From NCBI GenBank assembly GCA_003131925.1, contig PKWC01000103.1, positions 1 through 12,818 on the forward strand: 12,818 nt of DNA, in the 5' to 3' direction. How positions within the stretch are numbered: position 1 is the stretch's first letter; the number at the start of each line of letters is the position of its first letter. This DNA comes from Alphaproteobacteria bacterium. GTDB lineage: Bacteria > Pseudomonadota > Alphaproteobacteria > Micropepsales > Micropepsaceae. The notes beneath the pieces are model-generated. The model saw only the letters and a list, made by a program, of their open reading frames with translations. It made no database searches and was not told the DNA's origin. The position numbers and the translations under genes are program-made. Of the stretch, positions 7,491-12,818 are shown in pieces.

Positions 7491-8297
7491 CTAAGGTAGA
7501 GCGCTGTGGCGGAGGCGCTCGATCAGCAGAGCGTGAAGTTTCGGACCCGCGCAGATCATCGACCGCTGGATCGAGGTCGGTCCGTTGAATAGCAATGCAC
7601 TTCCGTCCATCGCAGTGACACCGCCGCGCGCTTCGCGCACGATCACATCGCCCGCCGCCATGTCCCAATCGTGCTTGGGGGCAAGCACGATTGCGGCGTC
7701 GAACCGGCCTGACGCGACGAGCGACATCCGATAGGCGATGGAGCTACGCGATTCAACCTGCATCTCGGGCCATGGCGAGTTCGGGGGTTCCGACCAGCGC
7801 GGATGGGAAAACATCTCTTTCGCGCCCAGTACGTGGCAACCCTCGATGGCGGCACAATCGCTGACCCGGATCGGTGTGGCGTTCAGCCGTGCGCCACCGC
7901 CTTCCGAGGCAGCGAAGAGTTCGTCGAGAATGGGGTTGTACACGACACCGGCCACCGGCCGCCCTTGTTCCGCCACCGCCACGGAAATCGAGAAATGCGG
8001 GCGCTCTTTCAGAAATGCCGTGGTGCCGTCGATCGGGTCGACAATGAAGATTCGCGAAGCGTCCGCATTCGCCGGATCCCGCCCGGTCTCCTCCGACAAC
8101 CAGCCATAATCGGGCCTCTCGCGTTCCAACGTGGCGTGCAGATATTTGTCGATGGCAAGGTCGGCTTCCGTAACCGGCTCGCCCCGGCTTTTGCTCCAGC
8201 GCCGGAATTCGCCGCCAAAATAGTGCCGCGCGATCTCTCCCGCCTTGCGCACTGCATTCTCGACAAGCAGGAGATCGGCTGCGTCACGCTCCCGCAA
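7491..8297 (-). CDS. Inositol-monophosphatase family protein, probably CysQ-like 3'(2'),5'-bisphosphate nucleotidase
   Basis: A 268-residue Mg2+-dependent sugar/nucleotide phosphatase. Family motifs are EPVTEADLAID (40-50), SEET (68-71), the metal-binding DPIDGTT (87-93) and WDMAAGDVIVREA (211-223). All expected acidic metal ligands (E70, D87, D90, D212) are present. CysQ-type enzymes remove the 3' phosphate from PAP left by sulfate activation. Other members act on inositol phosphates or related sugar phosphates, and sequence alone does not choose firmly. I use the TTG at 8297 as the start: it overlaps the pmbA end by 14 bp, has GAGGG 8 nt upstream, and keeps the family N-terminal helix. The next in-frame candidate, GTG at residue 16, would remove part of that helix. 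The gene sits between pmbA and DUF4170 in a compact run leading to the lipid A genes. Confidence 0.88.
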   Translation of the reverse strand: MRERDAADLLLVENAVRKAGEIARHYFGGEFRRWSKSRGEPVTEADLAIDKYLHATLERERPDYGWLSEETGRDPANADASRIFIVDPIDGTTAFLKERPHFSISVAVAEQGRPVAGVVYNPILDELFAASEGGGARLNATPIRVSDCAAIEGCHVLGAKEMFSHPRWSEPPNSPWPEMQVESRSSIAYRMSLVASGRFDAAIVLAPKHDWDMAAGDVIVREARGGVTAMDGSALLFNGPTSIQRSMICAGPKLHALLIERLRHSALP

Positions 8298-9627
8298 CGG
8301 TCATACCCTCGATGCGCAATGTCGGTGCGTTGGTGCCGTAGCGGAAGACAAGGTCGTCTGCCGGTGTCAGGCGGCGGAACATGTCTTTGAGATTGCCGGC
8401 AATCGTGACGCCTGCAACGGGATAGGCGATCACGCCATTTTCGATCCAGAAGCCCGAGGCGCCGCGGCTGTAGTCGCCGGTCACCTGATTGACTCCCATG
8501 CCCATCAGCTCGGTCACGTAGAAACCCTGGACGATGTCTGCGATCATATCCTTCGGCGGCAGCTTTCCGGCCTCCATGTAGAGATTGGTCGTCGCGGGCG
8601 AGGGCGGCCCGCCCGTTCCGCGCGCCGCATGACCGGTCGTTGACAGGCCGAGTTGCCTGGCGCTGGCGCAGTCGAGAATCCAGGTCTTGAGCTGGCCGTC
8701 TTCGACAAGTGACATGCGGGCGTTGCGCACGCCTTCCCCGTCGAAAGGCTTGGAACGAAGGCCGCGCGGCCGATGCGGATCGTCGACGATCGTGATTCCA
8801 CGGGTGAACACTTCTGCCCCCAAATCGTCCTTGAGGAAGCTGACGCCCCGTGCAATCGACGCACCAGAGATGGCGCCTGCGAGATGCCCGAGCAGGCCGG
8901 AGGAGACGCGCGGCTCGAAGACGACCGGCACGGCCTGCGACTTCGCCTTGCGCGGGTTGAGGCGTGCAACCGTGCGCTCGCCGGCGCGGCGGCCGATGGA
9001 TTCGGCCGGTTCGAGGTCGGCCGCATGCCGCGCGCTGACGCCGTCATAATCCCGCTCCATGGTGGTGCCGTCGCCGGCCAGCACGGCGACCCCGATGCCG
9101 TGAGACGTTCCGGCATAGCAGCCGAAGAATCCCGCGCTGGTCGCCAGAGCGATCTCGCTGCGGCCGAAACTTGCGCCACCGCCTTCAGAATTGGTGACTC
9201 CCGCGATTGCCATTGCGGCGCCCTCGACCGTTTTCGCCCGCTCGATCAGAACATCCGCCGAAGGCTCCTCCGTGTCTTCGAGATCGAGTGTCGGAAAGCT
9301 CGTGGCAATCCGGTCGGCCGGCGCAAGCAAGGCAAATCTGTCTTCCGGCGCAAGCCTCGCCATCGCAAGCGCCCGCTCCGGCAGCTCACGCAACGTGTCG
9401 GGCGATAGGTCGGTCGACGATACGAACGCCACCTTCGCCCCGGCAAAAACGCGCAGACCAAGATCGCGGGACTCTGCGCGCTCCAGATCCTCAAGCCTGC
9501 CGAGGCGAAAGGACACGCTTGCCGATACGTTGGAAGCAAGGATCGCATCGGCCGCGTCGGCCCCCGACCTCAACGCAGCGCGGATGAGTTCCTCGAGGAT
9601 CGCTCTGGAATCGCGATTATCCGTCAC
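8284..9627 (-). CDS. pmbA: TldE/PmbA-family metalloprotease-like protein
   Basis: A 447-residue TldE (PmbA) protein, the partner of TldD in the cytoplasmic TldD/TldE protease that degrades unfolded peptides and matures certain peptides such as microcin B17. TldE lacks the HExxxH zinc site that TldD carries, and none is visible here. Recognisable stretches are the N-terminal GLRVFAGAKVAFVSSTDLS (57-75), VPVVFEPRVSSGLLGHLAG (233-251), PFDGEGV (294-300), LLDC-like WILDCASARQLGL (316-328), GVNQVTGDYSRGASGFWIENG (378-398) and AYPVAGVTIAGNLKDMF (401-417). The GTG at 9627 is chosen because it overlaps the MAPEG stop by 4 bp and gives the normal family length. The open frame continues to about 10092, but that portion is an Arg/His-rich shadow of the MAPEG gene. 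It ends 14 bp inside the phosphatase start. tldD is not in this window. Confidence 0.95.
   Translation of the reverse strand: MTDNRDSRAILEELIRAALRSGADAADAILASNVSASVSFRLGRLEDLERAESRDLGLRVFAGAKVAFVSSTDLSPDTLRELPERALAMARLAPEDRFALLAPADRIATSFPTLDLEDTEEPSADVLIERAKTVEGAAMAIAGVTNSEGGGASFGRSEIALATSAGFFGCYAGTSHGIGVAVLAGDGTTMERDYDGVSARHAADLEPAESIGRRAGERTVARLNPRKAKSQAVPVVFEPRVSSGLLGHLAGAISGASIARGVSFLKDDLGAEVFTRGITIVDDPHRPRGLRSKPFDGEGVRNARMSLVEDGQLKTWILDCASARQLGLSTTGHAARGTGGPPSPATTNLYMEAGKLPPKDMIADIVQGFYVTELMGMGVNQVTGDYSRGASGFWIENGVIAYPVAGVTIAGNLKDMFRRLTPADDLVFRYGTNAPTLRIEGMTVAGA
8306..8310 (-). promoter_or_regulatory. Ribosome binding site supporting the TTG start of the phosphatase
   Basis: GAGGG on the minus strand, inside the last codons of pmbA, is 8 nt before the TTG at 8297. 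It is the main evidence for a TTG start in the inositol-monophosphatase-family gene, since no ATG is available in frame near the family N-terminus. Confidence 0.5.
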
Positions 9628-10055
9628 GGACTGAGCGGGTTCGGTTGCGGCAGGAAAACGAACCACAATACGCCAGCGATCCCCACGATGTAGGCAATCC
9701 ATGTCAGCGTCATGCCCAGAACGCGCAACGTCGATGGACCGGTCGATCGCGTCAGCGCCGTCGCGTGCAGCACGCGGCCAATGGTGAGGGGAATGCCCAT
9801 ACCGTGGACAAGCCAGATCGAACGGCCCAGCGGCGAAGCGAGCGCCCAGAGTAAGACCAGGGCCATCGGAACGTATTCGGCGTTGTTGGCGTGCGCGCGA
9901 AGGGCCCCGGCCATCTTCGGTATGCCGCCGTCGCCGATTGACGTTTGCGTCCTGACCCGCGCGCGCACCACGAGGACCGAGAGGACGAGCATGATGAGCG
10001 CGTTCAGCGCCGCGTAGAAACCGAAGGCATAGATCGACGATTCGAACAGCAACAT
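9624..10055 (-). CDS. MAPEG family membrane protein
   Basis: A 143-residue four-helix inner-membrane protein of the MAPEG superfamily, which includes microsomal glutathione transferases and eicosanoid enzymes. Bacterial members are mostly uncharacterised. Hydrophobic segments lie at about residues 8-30, 61-82, 84-100 and 112-134. Family motifs are RAHANNAEYVP (53-63) and GRVLHA (93-98). The signature residues usually linked to glutathione binding in this superfamily (Arg, Asn, Glu of the RxHxNxxE pattern) are present, so glutathione-dependent chemistry is possible, but this is inference. The ATG at 10055 has AGGGGA 5 nt upstream. The gene overlaps the pmbA GTG by 4 bp, so the two are probably translated together, although no functional link between them is known to me. 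Confidence 0.92.
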   Translation of the reverse strand: MLLFESSIYAFGFYAALNALIMLVLSVLVVRARVRTQTSIGDGGIPKMAGALRAHANNAEYVPMALVLLWALASPLGRSIWLVHGMGIPLTIGRVLHATALTRSTGPSTLRVLGMTLTWIAYIVGIAGVLWFVFLPQPNPLSP

Positions 10056-10060
10056 GATTT

Positions 10061-10066
10061 TCCCCT
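10061..10066 (-). promoter_or_regulatory. Ribosome binding site of the MAPEG gene
   Basis: AGGGGA on the minus strand, 5 nt before the ATG at 10055. It is among the clearer Shine-Dalgarno sequences in the minus-strand run and supports this start. It suggests that translation begins independently here rather than by coupling to the retropepsin-like gene 72 bp upstream. Confidence 0.55.
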
Positions 10067-10127
10067 GACCGCCCCCGCTGGGCGCCGCGCAATGTGCAAG
10101 TGGAGTCCGCGTGCGGTCAAGCCGCGG

Positions 10128-11186
10128 TCATTGATGCAGTGCCGCTGTGTCCTTCGGGGGTGCTGCCGCCGAAGCGGATGAACTTGCGTCGGCTGCCGCT
10201 GGGGCCGATTCCGGCGTGATGTAGAGCTTCTGCTCCTTGTAAGCAATGTAGAGGTGCAGATGACGCAGGACGTCCATGCCTATCAGAAGGTCGGGCAGCT
10301 TCTGTTCGACGCTCGAGTCCGGCATTCGCGTTCCGGTGGCCGGTGGCCGTTCCATCTGTCCGCGCTGCAGATCGGGAATGATGTCGAGCGAGGGATTGGA
10401 AATGGTGAGACCCTCGAAGCTCAACGATTTGAACGCGTGCCGGTACACAATCGAGTCGTCCTTGTCTCTCATGCGCCCGACGGCGATCATGTCGGGCTGC
10501 TTTTCGTTGAGGTGGAAATCTCCTTCGGCGACGCTGAGATTGAGCGTGCTCCTCGATACACCCGTATCGAGAATCGCGTTGAGCGTTTGCCCATCGAGCT
10601 TCACGGGTACCACAATATGACCACTGGCTTTTGCGACCTGCATCGGTACGACCGCAACCGAATCCGCTGTCCAATACACTACCTTGCCGTCGCAATGGTC
10701 CTGCGATAGGAGCGTGAGCTTTCTTCCGGCGATGTCGAGTGCGACATCGTAGTAGCGTAAAATACCCGGCCCCAGGATCCCTGCAACGTCGCTGCTGTCC
10801 CTGAAAAGGTCATTCGGCCCGACGACGAAGTCGACGTTGTGACCAGTCAGGCCGCCGATCGCGAAATCAGGAACAATTGTGTGGTGGTCGACGTAATTGC
10901 CGCGAATGTCGTAGAAGCGAAGGGTCGGCGTCTTGACCGATTCGAGCGCAAGTTTCGATACCGCCGAGGGCGTCAGTTCGCTGATGGTGCCGCCGGTATC
11001 GAGCAGCAAGTATTTCGTCTGTTGCTGGAGCGACACCGGTACAAACACGGCCGCATCGTTCGGCGCCGCCTTGAGATCGACAGAGGCGACGATCTTCAGC
11101 GGCCCGCATGCCTGTGAGGCCGCAGGCGTTGCAGGCGCCGCGAACGCGATGAAACAGATCCCTGCACTCCACCATGTGGCGCGCAT
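10128..11186 (-). CDS. Exported retropepsin-like aspartic protease with two DTG lobes
   Basis: A 352-residue protein with a hydrophobic N-terminal signal peptide, probably cleaved after SQA near residue 26, so likely periplasmic. It contains two copies of the aspartic protease active-site pattern: LLLDTGGT (60-67) and AILDTGVS (204-211). Each is followed by a hydrophobic-hydrophobic-Gly element, AGILGPG (135-141) and DLLIGMD (299-305), and the second ends with the typical LYIAYKEQKLYI strand. This fits two retropepsin-type lobes in one chain, able to form one active site together. The tail after residue 325 is rich in Ala, Ser and Pro. The start at 11186 is chosen for the signal peptide; the frame is open upstream but there only shadows ubiD. 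Gaps of 58 bp to ubiD and 72 bp to MAPEG suggest a separate unit. Substrate unknown. A non-catalytic binding role cannot be excluded. Confidence 0.85.
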   Translation of the reverse strand: MRATWWSAGICFIAFAAPATPAASQACGPLKIVASVDLKAAPNDAAVFVPVSLQQQTKYLLLDTGGTISELTPSAVSKLALESVKTPTLRFYDIRGNYVDHHTIVPDFAIGGLTGHNVDFVVGPNDLFRDSSDVAGILGPGILRYYDVALDIAGRKLTLLSQDHCDGKVVYWTADSVAVVPMQVAKASGHIVVPVKLDGQTLNAILDTGVSRSTLNLSVAEGDFHLNEKQPDMIAVGRMRDKDDSIVYRHAFKSLSFEGLTISNPSLDIIPDLQRGQMERPPATGTRMPDSSVEQKLPDLLIGMDVLRHLHLYIAYKEQKLYITPESAPAAADASSSASAAAPPKDTAALHQ

Positions 11187-11211
11187 TTCAGCCCCCGGAT
11201 TCGACAGCGAG

Positions 11212-11240
11212 TTCTTACCAGCGAGACGCGGCAACGCCAA
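11212..11240 (-). promoter_or_regulatory. Possible weak promoter of the retropepsin-like gene
   Basis: In the 58-bp gap after ubiD, the minus strand reads TTGGCG (11235-11240), a 17-nt spacer, then TAAGAA (11212-11217). The -35 box matches four of six consensus positions and the -10 box three of six. The predicted transcript would start about 20 nt before the ATG at 11186. The match is weak and could arise by chance. Confidence 0.22.
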
Positions 11241-11244
11241 CCCG

Positions 11245-12771
11245 CTAACGCCAAATCGGTTTGCCCGTCCCCGGCAGTCCGAGGCGAGGCCATTTTTCGG
11301 TGACGGTGCGGACGATTTCGTCGTCCATACGGATGAGGCGCCCCCATTCGCGCTTCGTCTCGGGAGGAAGTTTGTTCGTCGCGTCCAGGCCGATCTTGGA
11401 ACCCAGCCCTGAATCAGGCGAAGCGAAATCGAGATAATCGATTGGCGTGTTTTCGACGAGCGTGATGTCGCGCGCGGGATCCATCCGCGTTGCAATCGCC
11501 CACATCACATCCTTCCAGTTGCGCGCGTCGATGTCGTCGTCCACGACAACAACCCATTTCGTGTACATGAACTGCCGCAGATACGACCACACCGCCATCA
11601 TCACGCGCTTGGCGTGGCCCGGATAGGCTTTGCGCATGCTCACCACCGCGATGCGATAGGAGCAGCCTTCGGGCGGCAGCCAGAAATCGACAATCTCCGG
11701 AAATTGCTGCTTCAGGAGCGGTATGAAAACTTCATTGAGCGCCTCTCCAAGTACCGACGGCTCGTCGGGCGGCCGTCCCGTATAGGTCGAAAGATAGATC
11801 GGGTTCCGCCGCATGGTGATCGCCGTGACCGTGAACACCGGGAACTGCTCGACGGAATTGTAGTAGCCGGTGTGATCCCCGAAGGGACCTTCGTCGCGAT
11901 AGTCGATGAGCGAGACTTCGCCTTCGAGCACGATTTCGGCTTCGGCCGGTACTTTGAGCGGCTGGCTCACGCAATCAGCCAGTTCGACTCGCGCGCCGCG
12001 CAGCAATCCCGCGAACTGGTATTCGGAAAGCGTGTCGGGCACGGGCGTGACCGCGGCGAGGATCGTTCCGGGATCTGCGCCCAGGACCGCTGCCGCGGGC
12101 AGCGGCGTGGAATTTTCCTTTGCCCAGCGTGCATGGTGCTGGGCGCCCCCGCGATGCTTCAGCCAGCGCATTAGCGTCTGATTTTTCCCGATCACTTGCA
12201 TGCGGTAAATGCCGAGATTGAAATTGTCTTCGCGCGCGCTTCCGGGTCCCTTCGTCACCACGAGCGGCCAGGTGATGAGAGGAGCGGGTTCGCCCGGCCA
12301 GCAGGTCTGGACGGGCAGGCGCGAGAGATCGATGTCGGCGCCACGAAGGACGATTTGCTGGCAGGGGGGCGCGCCAACCGTCTTCGGGCGCATCGACATC
12401 ACGGACTTCGCGAGCGGCAGCAATTCCATTGCCTCGCCGAAACTGCGCGGTGGCTCGGGCTGACGCAATGTCGCCAGCACTTCGCCAACTTCGCGAAGCG
12501 CGCTTCCGTCGCTGCGCTCGATTCCGCTCATGGTGACACCCATCGCCACGCGCTTCACCGTGCCGAAGAGATTGACGAGGACGGGAAACTCGCTGTGTGC
12601 GCCGTCCTCCATCGTCACATTTTCAAAGAGAACAGCCGGCCCGCTCTCCGCAATCAGCCGCGTCTGGATTTCCGTCATCTCGAGCACGGTGGAAACGGGC
12701 TCGCGCACACGCACGAGCTCGCGCTCGGCTTCAAGCTTCGCAATGAAATCGCGGAGGGAGCGATAGGTCAC
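11245..12771 (-). CDS. ubiD: UbiD-family 4-hydroxy-3-polyprenylbenzoate decarboxylase
   Basis: A 508-residue decarboxylase using prenylated FMN, acting in ubiquinone biosynthesis on 4-hydroxy-3-polyprenylbenzoate. Family features are PVSTVLEMTEIQTR (25-38), NLGIYRMQV (185-193), KNQTLMRWLKHRGGAQHH (196-213, cofactor and metal region), EGPFGDHTGYY (294-304, with the catalytic acidic residue region) and DDDIDARNWKDVMWA (411-425). Length is close to that of known UbiD proteins. No other frame matches this family. The start is the GTG at 12771, giving VTYRSLRDFI. A stronger Shine-Dalgarno site lies 13 nt upstream but is better spaced for an out-of-frame ATG at 12778, so the start is not certain. 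ubiX, which makes the cofactor, is not in the window. The leader is formed by a palindromic repeat. Confidence 0.95.
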   Translation of the reverse strand: MTYRSLRDFIAKLEAERELVRVREPVSTVLEMTEIQTRLIAESGPAVLFENVTMEDGAHSEFPVLVNLFGTVKRVAMGVTMSGIERSDGSALREVGEVLATLRQPEPPRSFGEAMELLPLAKSVMSMRPKTVGAPPCQQIVLRGADIDLSRLPVQTCWPGEPAPLITWPLVVTKGPGSAREDNFNLGIYRMQVIGKNQTLMRWLKHRGGAQHHARWAKENSTPLPAAAVLGADPGTILAAVTPVPDTLSEYQFAGLLRGARVELADCVSQPLKVPAEAEIVLEGEVSLIDYRDEGPFGDHTGYYNSVEQFPVFTVTAITMRRNPIYLSTYTGRPPDEPSVLGEALNEVFIPLLKQQFPEIVDFWLPPEGCSYRIAVVSMRKAYPGHAKRVMMAVWSYLRQFMYTKWVVVVDDDIDARNWKDVMWAIATRMDPARDITLVENTPIDYLDFASPDSGLGSKIGLDATNKLPPETKREWGRLIRMDDEIVRTVTEKWPRLGLPGTGKPIWR

Positions 12772-12784
12772 GCGCCATCGCTTT

Positions 12785-12792
12785 CCTCCCCC
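12785..12792 (-). promoter_or_regulatory. Shine-Dalgarno site of ubiD inside the palindrome arm
   Basis: On the minus strand the arm reads GGGGGAGG, a strong ribosome binding sequence. It lies 6 nt before an ATG at 12778 that is out of frame with ubiD, and 13 nt before the in-frame GTG at 12771. Because the arm pairs with the other half of the palindrome, folding of the leader would hide this site. Confidence 0.5.
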
Positions 12793-12818
12793 ACATGTGG
12801 GGGAGGTGGCCCGAAGGG
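12785..12818. repeat. Perfect 22-bp palindrome, likely part of a dispersed intergenic repeat
   Basis: Bases 12785-12806 are a perfect palindrome: 8-bp arms (cctccccc and gggggagg) flank an acatgt core. It is followed on the + strand by tggcccgaaggg to the window edge, where the element may continue. From memory, similar G/C-rich palindromes with a nearby GTGGCCCGAAGGGCC-type tail are scattered through intergenic regions of several alphaproteobacteria, so I read this as one copy of such a repeat family. As RNA, either strand could fold into a strong hairpin with little or no loop. On the minus strand the right arm plus the next bases read GGGGGAGGAAAG, which supplies the Shine-Dalgarno site of ubiD. 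Confidence 0.7.

Noticed and set aside
9628..10092. N-terminal extension of the pmbA frame.
   Set aside because: It lies over the MAPEG gene, has no TldE-like sequence, and the GTG at 9627 gives the usual family length.
10056..10127. A TTGACC hexamer in the gap before the MAPEG gene, considered as a -35 box.
   Set aside because: No acceptable -10 box is found at 16-18 bp spacing.
11187..11495. N-terminal extension of the retropepsin-like gene into ubiD.
   Set aside because: It would bury the signal peptide and only shadows the conserved ubiD 3' end.

Overview
This is an ordinary, densely packed, GC-rich chromosomal segment. It almost certainly comes from an alphaproteobacterium of the Rhizobiales/Hyphomicrobiales type or a close relative. 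The evidence is the pair of small families DUF2093 (next to xseA) and DUF4170 (next to a CysQ-like phosphatase), both typical of that class, together with the Kdo/lipid A genes and the pmbA-phosphatase-DUF4170 order. Genus cannot be told from the sequence alone. I see 13 protein genes, no RNA genes, no mobile elements, no CRISPR and no obvious sign of horizontal transfer. No stretch longer than about 100 bases lacks a gene.

Layout. On the + strand, bases 1-2092 carry the 3' part of xseA (exonuclease VII large subunit, cut by the left edge), a 75-residue DUF2093 protein, and a secreted M23/LytM-type metallopeptidase. The M23 gene converges on a long minus-strand run with a 58-bp overlap of the two coding ends. 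Reading the minus strand from right to left (12771 to 2035), the genes are: ubiD (ubiquinone pathway decarboxylase), an exported protein with two retropepsin-like DTG motifs, a MAPEG membrane protein, pmbA/tldE, an inositol-monophosphatase-family phosphatase, a DUF4170 protein, an MsbA-like lipid flippase, waaA (Kdo transferase), lpxK (lipid A 4'-kinase) and an LpxL/HtrB-family acyltransferase.

How the genes fit together. The last four minus-strand genes form an inner-membrane module for the late steps of lipid A: LpxK phosphorylates the disaccharide, WaaA adds Kdo, an LpxL-type enzyme adds a secondary acyl chain, and the MsbA-like ABC protein flips the product. Their junctions overlap by 4, 14 and 4 bp, which points to one transcript with translational coupling. 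The MAPEG-pmbA-phosphatase stretch is equally tight (4-bp and 14-bp overlaps). ubiD and the retropepsin-like gene stand slightly apart, with gaps of 58 and 72 bp that could hold promoters, though only a weak candidate is visible.

The most distinctive non-coding feature is a perfect 22-bp palindrome at the right edge (12785-12806). It appears to be part of a dispersed intergenic repeat, and its arm provides the Shine-Dalgarno sequence of ubiD. I found no convincing new biological system. The items most worth a second look are that repeat-derived leader with its out-of-frame ATG, the two-lobed retropepsin-like protein, and the small conserved unknowns tied to cell-envelope genes.
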